Below are positions 16,957-25,729 of a stretch of 64,000 nt of DNA, piece after piece; position 1 is the stretch's first letter, and every line of letters begins with the position of its first letter. The DNA is from Bin5 sp965208965 (GTDB lineage Bacteria > Chloroflexota > Anaerolineae > Caldilineales > Caldilineaceae). The stretch is taken from assembly GCA_965208965.1 (NCBI GenBank), contig OZ242384.1, positions 2,604,001 to 2,668,000 of the forward strand. Direction: 5' to 3'. Below the pieces are notes generated by a model. The model was not told the DNA's origin, searched no databases, and was given only the letters and a program-made list of their open reading frames with translations. Made by a program: the position numbers and the translations under genes.

Positions 16957-18461
16957 TGACCCATCTGATCGGTGCAATCGATTCCGGCACCACCAGTACC
17001 CGTTTCATGCTCTTTGATCAATCGGGCGCCGTCGTCGGATTCGAACAGCAGGAACACCGGCAGATCTTCCCTCGCAGCGGCTGGGTCGAACACGATCCCC
17101 TCGAAATCTGGCAGCGCACCCAAAACGTGATTCGGGCGACCCTCTCCAAGTGTGACGTCCAGCCCGGCCAGATCGCTGCCATAGGCATCACCAACCAGAG
17201 AGAGACCGCTGTCGTCTGGGACCGCAGCACCGGGCAGCCCGTCTGCAACGCCATCGTCTGGCAGGACACCCGCACCGATCGTATCTGCCGCCGCCTGGAA
17301 GAGGCCGGTCACGCCCCGGTTTTCCAAAAAAAGGCCGGTCTGCCGCTCGCAACCTATTTCACCGGGCCCAAATTCCGTTGGATTCTGGACAACGTCGAAG
17401 GCGCCCAGGCCCGGGCCGGTGCCGGCGAACTGATCTGCGGCACAGTTGACAGCTGGCTCATCTGGCAGCTCACCGGCGGCGACCGCATCCACGTCACCGA
17501 TCCCACAAACGCCAGCCGCACCATGCTGATGGACCTGGAAACCCTCTCCTGGGATTCGGAGCTGTTGGATGTCCTGGCGATTCCGGCCCCGATGTTGCCG
17601 GAGATCCAGCCCAGCAGCGCGCCTGCATTCTACGGCGCGACCGCTGCCGATGGCCCCTTCGCCGCCGCCATTCCGCTCTGCGGCAACCTGGGAGACCAGC
17701 AGGCCGCAACCGTCGGCCAAACCTGTTTCAGCCCGGGCGAGGCCAAGAACACCTACGGGACCGGCTGTTTCATGATTTTGAACACCGGTGAAGAGATCGT
17801 CTATAGCCGCAACGGGCTGCTGACTACCGTCTGCTACCAGATGGGCGAATCAGCCCCGGTCTACGCCCTGGAAGGTTCCATCGCAATGGCCGGCGCCACT
17901 GTGCAATGGCTGCGTGACGAGCTGCAGCTGATCGATTCGGCCGCCGAGACCGCCGAGATCGCCCAGAGCGTCGACGATTCCGGCGGCTGCTATCTGGTGC
18001 CCGCCTTCAGCGGCCTTTTCGCGCCCCACTGGCGCAGCGACGCCCGCGGCGTCATCGTCGGTCTCACCCGCTACGTCAACCGGGCCCACGTCGTGCGCGC
18101 CGCGCTCGAGTCCATCTGCTACCAGACCCGTGAAGTGTTGGATGCGATGAACGCCGATAGCGGTGTGCCCTTGCGCCGGCTCAAGGTCGACGGCGGCGCA
18201 ACCGTGAACGACGTGCTGATGCAGATGCAGGCCGACATCTTGGGTACAACGGTGATCCGGCCCCGCATCGCCGAAACGACTAGCCTTGGCGCGGCCTATG
18301 CAGCCGGCCTCGCGGTCGGTTTCTGGCCCGATCTGGATACTTTGCGCGCCCAGTGGCAGGAGGACAGGGTCTGGCAGCCGCAGATCGGCGATTCCGAACG
18401 CGCCCATGGATACGCCGGCTGGCAAAAAGCTGTCAAACGCACGCTCAATTGGGAGGAGTGA
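16956..18461 (+). CDS. glpK: Glycerol kinase
   Basis: This 501-residue FGGY kinase makes sn-glycerol 3-phosphate from glycerol and ATP. The phosphate-binding loop AIDSGTTSTRFMLFD is at residues 5-19, followed by GITNQRETAVVWDRSTGQP, NAIVWQDTRTD, GTVDSWLIWQLTGG, GNLGDQQAATVGQ, YGTGCFMILNTGE and VDGGATVNDVLMQMQADI. Length is normal. It sits between dhaL and dhaM, so glycerol and dihydroxyacetone use are co-expressed. No glycerol facilitator gene is visible nearby. Confidence 0.96.
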   Translation: MTHLIGAIDSGTTSTRFMLFDQSGAVVGFEQQEHRQIFPRSGWVEHDPLEIWQRTQNVIRATLSKCDVQPGQIAAIGITNQRETAVVWDRSTGQPVCNAIVWQDTRTDRICRRLEEAGHAPVFQKKAGLPLATYFTGPKFRWILDNVEGAQARAGAGELICGTVDSWLIWQLTGGDRIHVTDPTNASRTMLMDLETLSWDSELLDVLAIPAPMLPEIQPSSAPAFYGATAADGPFAAAIPLCGNLGDQQAATVGQTCFSPGEAKNTYGTGCFMILNTGEEIVYSRNGLLTTVCYQMGESAPVYALEGSIAMAGATVQWLRDELQLIDSAAETAEIAQSVDDSGGCYLVPAFSGLFAPHWRSDARGVIVGLTRYVNRAHVVRAALESICYQTREVLDAMNADSGVPLRRLKVDGGATVNDVLMQMQADILGTTVIRPRIAETTSLGAAYAAGLAVGFWPDLDTLRAQWQEDRVWQPQIGDSERAHGYAGWQKAVKRTLNWEE

Positions 18462-18510
18462 GCATCGCAGTGTCCGTTCATCACAGCGCTGGCCCTCGGG
18501 AGAGTCAATC

Positions 18511-18921
18511 CTGATCGGTCTCGTGATCGTCTCCCACAGTGCCAAACTTGCCGCGGGCGTACATGAATTGGCGGCGCAGATGGCTGGAGGTCAGGTCGCC
18601 ATCGGTCAGGCCGGCGGCCTTTCAGATGACGGCGAGACACTTGGCACCGACGCGTCGAGGATACTTTCCGCCATCGATGAGGTCTGGTGTGACGACGGCG
18701 TTCTCCTGTTGATGGATCTGGGCAGCGCCGTCATGTCGGCTGAACTGGCTCTCGAAATGTTGCCGGAACACCGGCGGAAGAACTGCCTCCTGAGCAACGC
18801 CCCGCTGGTGGAGGGCGCCATAGTCGCGGCGCTTCACGCCAGCCTTGGCGAGCCCTTGCAGGCCGTGAACGCAGTCGCCGAGGCCGCGCTCTCGGTGCCG
18901 AAACTTGCCGGCGCCGGCTGA
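18511..18921 (+). CDS. dhaM: PTS-dependent dihydroxyacetone kinase phosphotransferase subunit DhaM
   Basis: About 136 residues of the EIIA(Man)-like fold. It accepts phosphate from HPr on His9 (in LVIVSHSAKLAAGV) and passes it to ADP on DhaL. LLLMDLGSAVMSAELALEMLP and NAPLVEGAIVAALHAS are typical. The family N-terminus (usually M-I-G-I-V) aligns with a CTG codon at 18511, preceded by GGGAGAG at 18498-18504 with 6 bases spacing. No ATG, GTG or TTG lies in frame between the end of glpK and this point, so a rare CTG (or ATC at 18508) start is most likely. Unlike E. coli DhaM, the HPr and EI modules are separate downstream genes. Confidence 0.85.
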   Translation: MIGLVIVSHSAKLAAGVHELAAQMAGGQVAIGQAGGLSDDGETLGTDASRILSAIDEVWCDDGVLLLMDLGSAVMSAELALEMLPEHRRKNCLLSNAPLVEGAIVAALHASLGEPLQAVNAVAEAALSVPKLAGAG

Positions 18922-18955
18922 GCAAATCGAACTATCGCAGTCCTGGAACTCTCTG

Positions 18956-19354
18956 ATGGAGCATCGATCTTCACAGGCAGACCCTCTGGATGGAGAACTT
19001 GAGGGCAAACAGCAGAACCGGGAGAGTGGGTTGAGCGGCAACGCCTACTCACCTCTGCCTGACGGCCGCCCCGAGCATCCGGAGGCGCCGCTTCAGGCCT
19101 CCAGGAGCGTCGTGGTCACCGTCAGTGATCCCCGCGGCCTTCATCTCCGCTCCGGCAGAGATGTGGTCCGCATCGCCAGCCGGTTTCAGGCCAGCATCAC
19201 TGCCGCCAATCTCAGCCGTAACACCAGCGCCGTCGATCTGAAGAGCATCCTCCAACTGATGCAGCTTCAGGCCCGCCAGGGGCATTCCCTGCAGCTGGCC
19301 GCATCTGGCCCTGACGCCGACGCAGCCATCGAGGCTCTTTGCTCCCTCTTCTGA
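18956..19354 (+). CDS. HPr family phosphocarrier protein
   Basis: The C-terminal ~85 residues are an HPr domain: VVVTVSDPRGLHLRSG with the phospho-accepting His, then DLKSILQLMQLQARQG, where the Ser matches the regulatory Ser46 of Gram-positive HPr. The sequence after the His (LRSG instead of ARPA) is unusual. From the ATG at 18956 there is an extra ~45-residue polar N-terminal extension. A TTG at 19031 with GGGAG 6 bases upstream would shorten it to about 107 residues. It lies between dhaM and the EI gene and should link the two. Confidence 0.8.
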   Translation: MEHRSSQADPLDGELEGKQQNRESGLSGNAYSPLPDGRPEHPEAPLQASRSVVVTVSDPRGLHLRSGRDVVRIASRFQASITAANLSRNTSAVDLKSILQLMQLQARQGHSLQLAASGPDADAAIEALCSLF

Positions 19355-19372
19355 ACACCAGCGAGTAAACCT

Positions 19373-21091
19373 GTGCAGCAGCTTTTCCACGGCCTCTCAG
19401 CGGCGCCCGGGGTCGGAATCGGCAAAATATACAAGTACGCACCTGTCGCACCCGACGACACCGCCGGGACACCCGCGCAGCCGGCCGGTGACCCCGAAGA
19501 AGAGTGGGAACGCTTTCTCGCAGCTCGCCTTCTGGTCGATGAAGAACTGGCCCGGCTGGCACAGATCGGACAAGCGGCAACCGCGGAGATCTTCCTCGTT
19601 CACCGCGAAATCCTCCATGACAGCACGCTCACCGACGCGGTGCGCGCCGCCATCGACTCAGGCTCCGACGCCACCCGCGCAACCCGGCGGGCCACCGGTG
19701 AGCTGGTGCGGCTCTTCCAGGGCCTCAGCGACCAGTATTTCGCCAGCCGCGCCACCGACATCCGCGATGTAGGGCAGCGCCTCGTCTTCCGCCTGGGCGG
19801 TATTGTCCCTGCCCGCCAGCTGAACCCCCTGCCCGACGATACCATCCTGCTCGCAGAGGACTTGACCGCGTTCGACACAACGCACCTGGACCAGGACCAC
19901 GTCGTTGGCATCGCTCTCGCCGCCAGTACACCTACCGCCCACACCGCCATCCTGGCCCGCAGTCTGGGCATCCCCCTCGTCTGCAGCGCAGGCGCGGAAA
20001 TCCTGCAGCTGCACACCGGTATGTTCGGTGTGGTCGATGGAATCCGCGGCCGTCTCCTCGTCGACCCCGATGAGGAAACGCTCGAACAGTACGAGTTGAC
20101 CCGTGCCAGGTTGCGGCGCTTCCAGGCTGAGGCCCTCTCACACTCCCATGAACCCGCCTTGACGCCCGATGGCGAACGCATCCCCGTACGCGTGAACGTC
20201 AACAGCCGTGAAGATCTCCTCCACATCCACCCCAACGGCGCCGAGGGTATCGGTCTCCTCCGCACTGAAAACCTGTTTCAAAACCGTACCAGCCCGCCGA
20301 CCGTCTCCGAGCAGTTGGCGGCCTACCAGGATGTCCACTCCTATACCAACAACCACTCTCTGACTGTGCGCCTGCTTGACATCGGCGGCGACAAACCGGT
20401 TCCCTATCTGCAGCCTCCCGCCGAAGCCAATCCCTTCCTCGGCGTGCGCGGCATCCGCCTCCTGCTTCGCCATCCGCAAATGCTCATCGACCAGGCCCAG
20501 GCGTTGATAGAACTGGCCCAAAACGTCTCGCCCGTAGACCGCATTCGAATCCTGATCCCCATGATTTCGAAGGTGAACGAAGTCCGCCAGACTTTGGATC
20601 TGCTTGAAGAGATTCCCGGCTATCAGCATTGCCGCCGCGATCTCGGCACGCTCGAAGTTGGCGTGCTGATCGAAGTGCCGTCGGCCGCTCTCCTTGCCCA
20701 CCACTTCGCTTCGCAGGTCGACTTCCTCAGCATCGGCACCAACGATCTGGCCCAATATACCCTCGCCGCGGACCGCGTAAACAGCGCTGTCGCAACCTTG
20801 GCTACCCCCCTCGACCCCTCAGTGCTGCGCCTGATCGCCCTGACCTGCGAAGCCGGCCGTGCCGCCGGCATCCCCGTCGCCATCTGCGGTGAAGTCGCCG
20901 GCGACCCTTCCGTGCAGCCCCTGTTGCTGGGCCTGGGCCTCAATGAAATCAGCGTGGCCGGCCCGGCCGTTCCCCTGGTCAAATCCGCAATTCGGCGCGT
21001 GGACGTTGACGCGGCCAGAGAGCTCGCTGCCACAGCGCTCAAATGCAGCCGCGCCCAGGAGATCCATCAACTCCTCCATGACGTTGGATAG
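19373..21091 (+). CDS. ptsP: Phosphoenolpyruvate-protein phosphotransferase (PTS enzyme I)
   Basis: This 572-residue enzyme starts with GTG. It takes phosphate from PEP onto His190 (ASTPTAHTAILARSLGIPLV) and donates it to HPr. The N-terminal HPr-binding helical part spans about residues 30-145. The C-terminal PEP-binding TIM barrel contains GAEGIGLLRTENLF, LDIGGDKPVPYL, FLSIGTNDLAQYTLAADR and the catalytic-Cys stretch VAICGEVAGDP. It completes a PEP-EI-HPr-DhaM-DhaL-DhaK chain in one operon. No sugar EIIB/EIIC genes are seen, so a dedicated role in dihydroxyacetone phosphorylation is likely. Confidence 0.94.
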   Translation: MQQLFHGLSAAPGVGIGKIYKYAPVAPDDTAGTPAQPAGDPEEEWERFLAARLLVDEELARLAQIGQAATAEIFLVHREILHDSTLTDAVRAAIDSGSDATRATRRATGELVRLFQGLSDQYFASRATDIRDVGQRLVFRLGGIVPARQLNPLPDDTILLAEDLTAFDTTHLDQDHVVGIALAASTPTAHTAILARSLGIPLVCSAGAEILQLHTGMFGVVDGIRGRLLVDPDEETLEQYELTRARLRRFQAEALSHSHEPALTPDGERIPVRVNVNSREDLLHIHPNGAEGIGLLRTENLFQNRTSPPTVSEQLAAYQDVHSYTNNHSLTVRLLDIGGDKPVPYLQPPAEANPFLGVRGIRLLLRHPQMLIDQAQALIELAQNVSPVDRIRILIPMISKVNEVRQTLDLLEEIPGYQHCRRDLGTLEVGVLIEVPSAALLAHHFASQVDFLSIGTNDLAQYTLAADRVNSAVATLATPLDPSVLRLIALTCEAGRAAGIPVAICGEVAGDPSVQPLLLGLGLNEISVAGPAVPLVKSAIRRVDVDAARELAATALKCSRAQEIHQLLHDVG

Positions 21092-21097
21092 CGCCCG

Positions 21098-22957
21098 ATG
21101 AAGAGGATGCAGACCGAGATCCTCGTGATCGGTGGCGGCGCTACCGGAACCGGTGTCGCCTGGGATGCCGCCCTGAGAGGATTTCGCACCGTCCTCGTCG
21201 AAAAACGCGACCTGACCCATGGGACGACCGGGCGCTACCACGGCCTCCTCCACAGCGGCGCAAGATACGTCCTGAAAGATCCCGCCAGCGCCGTTGAGTG
21301 TATCAACGAGAATCGCATCCTGCGCCGTACCCACACCCACTGCATCGAAGACACCAGCGGATTTTTTGTCGTTCTGCCCGAAGACGAAGACGACTATTCC
21401 GATCGCTTCGAGGACGCCTGCCGCCGCCTCGATATCCCCTGCACCGAGATCCCGCCCGCGTCCGCCCTCCGCCGCGAACCCCTGCTGAACCCCCGCATCA
21501 GCCGCATTTTTGAACTGCCCGACGCTGCCGCCGACAGCTTCCTCGCCACCCATGCCACCGCTCAGGCTGCCCGTCAGGCCGGCGCAACGCTGCTGCCCTA
21601 CCACGAGCTCACCCGTCTCCACCTCTCCGGCGGCGACGGCAACCGCACAGTCTCCGCCGCCACCGTTCTCGACACCGTCTCGGGCGAAGAGCTGCACATA
21701 GACGCCGACCTCGTCATCAACGCCGCCGGCGCCTGGTCCGGACAAGTCGCCGCCCTCGCAGGCGTCGAAGTGAAAATGATTCTTGGCAAAGGCGTGATGC
21801 TGGCCACCAACGCCCGCCTGACCAACACCGTCATCAACCGCTGCAAAATGCCCGGCGACGGTGACATCCTCGTCCCCATTCACACAGTCAGCGTCATCGG
21901 CACCACCGACGAACAGGTGGCCGACCCCGAAAACTTCCCCATCGAACAGTGGGAAATCGACCTGATGCTGACCGAAGGCGATAAGCTGGTGCCCGGCCTC
22001 AGCAACAGCCGGATCCTGCGCGCCTGGGCCGGCGTGCGTCCTCTCTACCAGGAGACCCAACCGCCCGGCGAGCCTGCCCCGGCCAACAACGATTCCCCGT
22101 CCGAAGATCAGCCGGCGCAGGGCTCACCCCAATACAGCCGTGACGCCACCCGCGCCCTCGCCCTGCTCGACCACCAGCAGCGGGACGGCGTGCGCGGCTT
22201 CATCACCATCACCGGTGGCAAATGGACGACCTTCCGCCTGATGGCCGAGTCCGCTGTCGATGCAGCCTGCGGGCAGCTCGGCGTTTCCCGCCCCTGCCGC
22301 ACCGCCGCTACACCCGTGCCCGGTGTCGAACAGGGACACTACTGGCTCGGTCATCGGCTCAACGAAGTCGAAGATGAAAACCTTCAGTCGGAGCTGGTCT
22401 GCGAGTGCGAGCTGGTAACCCGTTCGATGTTGGAAAGCGCAGCGCAGCGCAACCCTACCGTCACCCTGGACGACCTGCGCCGCGATGTACGCCTCGGCAT
22501 GGGACCCTGTCAAGGGGGCTTTTGCACCTATCGCGCTGTCGGCATCCTGCACCAGCTGCGCGCCGGCAAAGCCTTGCCCGTCGCCGGCGAGTGGAATGTT
22601 TCCCACATGCAGTCCCCGGCCCATCACCACCGCGACGGCGCCGCGGCCGAACCCTCCGGCGCCGGCCCGGTCCCGGCCTCCAATCCCACCCCCCCGGACG
22701 AGTCCCGCCGGCCCTCCGCCGCCGTCGATCCACATGCATCCGTCTCGCAGCCGAACCTGCTCCTGCGCGACTTCCTGCAGGAACGCTGGAAAGGCGTTGC
22801 GCCGATCCTGTGGGGACAGCAGCTGCGCCAGGAACGCCTGGACGAACTGATCTACCTGGGTATCCTGAACGCCGATCATCTGCCCGTTGATGACGACGAA
22901 AGCCCGCTCTCCTCCTTCTATAGGTCCGATTCCTCGTCTTCGACTCTTGATCCCTGA
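21098..22957 (+). CDS. glpA: Anaerobic glycerol-3-phosphate dehydrogenase subunit A
   Basis: This 619-residue FAD enzyme oxidises glycerol 3-phosphate to dihydroxyacetone phosphate within the GlpABC complex. The FAD-binding motif VIGGGATGTGVAWDAALRG lies at residues 8-26, followed by GTTGRYHGLLHSGARYV. GGKWTTFRLMAE is a late FAD contact. The C-terminal BFD-like [2Fe-2S] region has CECELVTRSML and GMGPCQGGFCTYR. It is longer than typical GlpA because of a low-complexity Pro/Ala/Ser linker at about residues 508-548, before a final helix LLRDFLQERWKG. It starts 6 bases after the EI gene. Confidence 0.94.
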   Translation: MKRMQTEILVIGGGATGTGVAWDAALRGFRTVLVEKRDLTHGTTGRYHGLLHSGARYVLKDPASAVECINENRILRRTHTHCIEDTSGFFVVLPEDEDDYSDRFEDACRRLDIPCTEIPPASALRREPLLNPRISRIFELPDAAADSFLATHATAQAARQAGATLLPYHELTRLHLSGGDGNRTVSAATVLDTVSGEELHIDADLVINAAGAWSGQVAALAGVEVKMILGKGVMLATNARLTNTVINRCKMPGDGDILVPIHTVSVIGTTDEQVADPENFPIEQWEIDLMLTEGDKLVPGLSNSRILRAWAGVRPLYQETQPPGEPAPANNDSPSEDQPAQGSPQYSRDATRALALLDHQQRDGVRGFITITGGKWTTFRLMAESAVDAACGQLGVSRPCRTAATPVPGVEQGHYWLGHRLNEVEDENLQSELVCECELVTRSMLESAAQRNPTVTLDDLRRDVRLGMGPCQGGFCTYRAVGILHQLRAGKALPVAGEWNVSHMQSPAHHHRDGAAAEPSGAGPVPASNPTPPDESRRPSAAVDPHASVSQPNLLLRDFLQERWKGVAPILWGQQLRQERLDELIYLGILNADHLPVDDDESPLSSFYRSDSSSSTLDP

Positions 22958-22960
22958 TTC

Positions 22961-24349
22961 ATGCTTGATCTCCTTGTCATCGGCGCCGGCCTGACCGGCC
23001 TCTTTGCAGCATATACCGCTGCCCGCGCAGGTCTGCGCGTACGTGTAATCGCCCGCGGCGCCGGCTCGACCCACTGGCATGCCGGCACAATCGACCTGCT
23101 GGGCTATCTCCCAAACGGGCAAGATCCGGTCGCGAACTGGACGCAAGCGCTTCCCGAGCTGCCGCCCGCACATCCCTACCGGCTTCTCGGCGTCCACGCG
23201 ATCGCGCAAGCGCTGGACGAGTTTCAACGCCTTGCCGCCGCCGCAGGGCTCCCGTATGTTCGCGCCGGCGGCGCCATCGATCCCACCACTTCTAATCCGA
23301 AAGCGGAGCGGCTCTCGCAAAGAGACGGTCCTGCCGAACAGTTCCATGACCCCAATCTCGGGCGAAACGCCGCGCTCGTTTCACCGGTTGGCGCCGCCCG
23401 CCCCGTCTATCTCGCGCCGGCGGCCCAACAGGCAGGCAATCTTGACGATGACCGGCCGCTGCTGATCGTCGGTCTGGACGGCATGCCCGACTTCTACCCG
23501 GCGCTGATCGCCGAGAATCTGCAAAGGCAGGGCTACCCTGCTCGCAGCGCTTCCCTGCCTCTCGATCAGCTCACGGAAAGGCGTGATCATGGTCCGCTGC
23601 ACTTAGCCCGGCTGCTGGACCGGCTGGCTACGCAGGCAAAACTGACTGAAATGGTAGTGGGTGTAGCCGCCGCCGGCGAAAGGGTCGGTCTGCCCGCGGT
23701 ATTGGGGCTGCACGACCACGCCCGCCTCCTCAAGAAAATACGCCAGGCGCTCGTCACAAAGGATCCGAATACATCCCAATCTCAAGACGGCCGGGGGTCG
23801 GGCGCCGCCGTCTTCGAAATCCCGACACTGCCCCCCAGCGTGCCGGGTCTGCGTCTCGACACCGCCCTGCGCACCCGGTTGGATCGCCTGGGTGTACGCG
23901 TTGAGATCGGCATGGAAGCCTGCGGGTTCCATGCCGCCGGCCGGCGCATCGAGTGGATCGAGACCGAGACCGGCAGCCGCCCTCTGCGCCACACGGCCCG
24001 CAACTACCTGCTGGCCACCGGCGGCGTCCTTGGCGGCGGCATCTACGCTGACCGCCTCGGCCGCGTAAAGGAGACCGTCTTCGACCTGCCGCTGACCGCG
24101 CCGCAGACGCGTACGCAGTGGCTGCGCCCTCTCTTCCTGGACAAACGCGGTCACCCCATCTTCCAGGCCGGTGTCCCCGTTGACCATCTCTTTCGTCCGC
24201 TGGACCAATCCGGCGCGCCAGTTTACGATAACCTGCAGGCCGCGGGCGCAATCCTCGCCCACACCGACCCGATCCGCGAGCGCAGCCGCGAGGGAATCGC
24301 CGTTTCAACAGGCTACGCCGCCGCAAATGCTGTCGTCCATGGCCGCTAA
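22961..24349 (+). CDS. glpB: Anaerobic glycerol-3-phosphate dehydrogenase subunit B
   Basis: This 462-residue flavoprotein subunit passes electrons from GlpA towards GlpC and the membrane. The dinucleotide motif LVIGAGLTGLFAAYTAARAG is at residues 4-23, followed by the GlpB signature STHWHAGTIDLLGY. FEIPTLPPSVPGLRL and NYLLATGGVLGGGIYAD are also typical. It is somewhat longer than the usual ~420 residues through variable insertions near residues 105-130 and 265-285. Three bases separate it from glpA. Confidence 0.93.
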   Translation: MLDLLVIGAGLTGLFAAYTAARAGLRVRVIARGAGSTHWHAGTIDLLGYLPNGQDPVANWTQALPELPPAHPYRLLGVHAIAQALDEFQRLAAAAGLPYVRAGGAIDPTTSNPKAERLSQRDGPAEQFHDPNLGRNAALVSPVGAARPVYLAPAAQQAGNLDDDRPLLIVGLDGMPDFYPALIAENLQRQGYPARSASLPLDQLTERRDHGPLHLARLLDRLATQAKLTEMVVGVAAAGERVGLPAVLGLHDHARLLKKIRQALVTKDPNTSQSQDGRGSGAAVFEIPTLPPSVPGLRLDTALRTRLDRLGVRVEIGMEACGFHAAGRRIEWIETETGSRPLRHTARNYLLATGGVLGGGIYADRLGRVKETVFDLPLTAPQTRTQWLRPLFLDKRGHPIFQAGVPVDHLFRPLDQSGAPVYDNLQAAGAILAHTDPIRERSREGIAVSTGYAAANAVVHGR

Positions 24350-24367
24350 CTTGGAGCTACCGTCCTA

Positions 24368-25726
24368 ATGCCCGCCGCATCTCTGACCTCCGTCGGCCTG
24401 AGCCTCAATGACTGTATCAAGTGCAACATCTGCACCAGCTACTGCCCGGTCTCCCAGGTGACCGACAGCTTCCCTGGACCGAAGTACGCCGCGCCCCAGT
24501 CCGAACGCTTCCGGGATTTCGGACACCCATTTTACGCGGACGGCGCCGGCCCAATCTCTCGCACACTTGCCGCTGGCCTGATGCCCGACGCCTCCGTCGA
24601 CTACTGCTCCGGCTGTCGCGTCTGTAACGAAGTCTGCCCGACCGGTGTCCGTATCGCCGAAATCAACGCCCGCGCCCGCGCCCGGATCGTAGAGGCGCGC
24701 GGCCTCTCCTTTCGAAACAAGCTCCTGGGCCGCAACGAGCTGCTTGGGCGGATTGGCAGCTTCGCGCCCGGCCTCGCCAACTTGCTCCTGCACAACCCGC
24801 TCAGCCGTCGACTCGCCGCCGCCCTCTTCGGCGTGGCGGAGAAGGCGCCCCTGCCCCGCTGGCGCCATGAAACGCTCAACCGCTGGCTTGCGCGTACCCG
24901 TGCCCAACGGCTGCGCAGCGAGCGAAAAGTCGTCTACTTTCACGGCTGCGCAACCCAGTACTATGAACCCTTCGTTGGCATCGCGGCGATTCTGGTCTTG
25001 GAGCATCTCGGCTACGAAGTTATAGTGCCGCCGCAAAACTGCTGCGGCCTGCCGATGCTTTCGAACGGGGAATTCGGCGCCGCCGAGAGCCACCATCGCC
25101 GAAACGTTGCCCGCCTCACCGAATTCGTCGACGCCGGCTACCCGGTCATAGGCACCAGCACCAGCTGCACCCTCACCCTCAAGGAAGAGGCTCCCGAGCT
25201 GCTCGACCTGGAGAACGACGCAGGCACCCGGGCCCTCAAGTTCGCCACCTGGGATATCTTCGAATGGCTGCGCGAGCGTCTCGACCAAGCCCGGCTGCCC
25301 TCCGACCTGCGTCCGCTTCACCAATCGGATCAGCCCTTCATTCTGCCCTACCATGCCCCCTGCCAGCTGCGCGCGCACCGTATCGGCAAACCCGCGCTCG
25401 AACTGTTGGCTCGCATCCCGGGCCTCGACCTGCGCGAAAGTCACACCCGCTGCTGCGGAATCGCCGGGACCTACGGCTACAAGACCGAAAAATACCAGAT
25501 CGCCATGGACGTGGGAGCGGAGCTGTTCGACTACGTCGCGGCGCAGTCCCCGCAGTCGGACCAGGAGTCCGAGGGTTCGCTTTCCTTCACCGCCTGCGAC
25601 TCTGAAACATGCCGCTGGCAGCTGGAACATGGGACCGGCCTCCCCTCCCGCCACCCCATCGAGCTGCTGGCTGCCGCCTACGGCCTCTACGACCTCCACG
25701 CCCGGCGTCAGGCGGATCGGAACTGA
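24368..25726 (+). CDS. glpC: Anaerobic glycerol-3-phosphate dehydrogenase iron-sulfur subunit C
   Basis: This 452-residue subunit anchors GlpAB to the membrane and hands electrons to the quinone pool. Two 4Fe-4S motifs are near the N-terminus: CIKCNICTSYCP (Cys16, 19, 22, 26) and CSGCRVCNEVCP (about 79-89). Two CCG domains follow with NCCGLPM and RCCGIAGTYG. The upstream cysteine-containing HGCATQYYEP and YHAPCQLRAH belong to the same domains. It starts 18 bases after glpB. Confidence 0.94.
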   Translation: MPAASLTSVGLSLNDCIKCNICTSYCPVSQVTDSFPGPKYAAPQSERFRDFGHPFYADGAGPISRTLAAGLMPDASVDYCSGCRVCNEVCPTGVRIAEINARARARIVEARGLSFRNKLLGRNELLGRIGSFAPGLANLLLHNPLSRRLAAALFGVAEKAPLPRWRHETLNRWLARTRAQRLRSERKVVYFHGCATQYYEPFVGIAAILVLEHLGYEVIVPPQNCCGLPMLSNGEFGAAESHHRRNVARLTEFVDAGYPVIGTSTSCTLTLKEEAPELLDLENDAGTRALKFATWDIFEWLRERLDQARLPSDLRPLHQSDQPFILPYHAPCQLRAHRIGKPALELLARIPGLDLRESHTRCCGIAGTYGYKTEKYQIAMDVGAELFDYVAAQSPQSDQESEGSLSFTACDSETCRWQLEHGTGLPSRHPIELLAAAYGLYDLHARRQADRN

Positions 25727-25729
25727 GCC

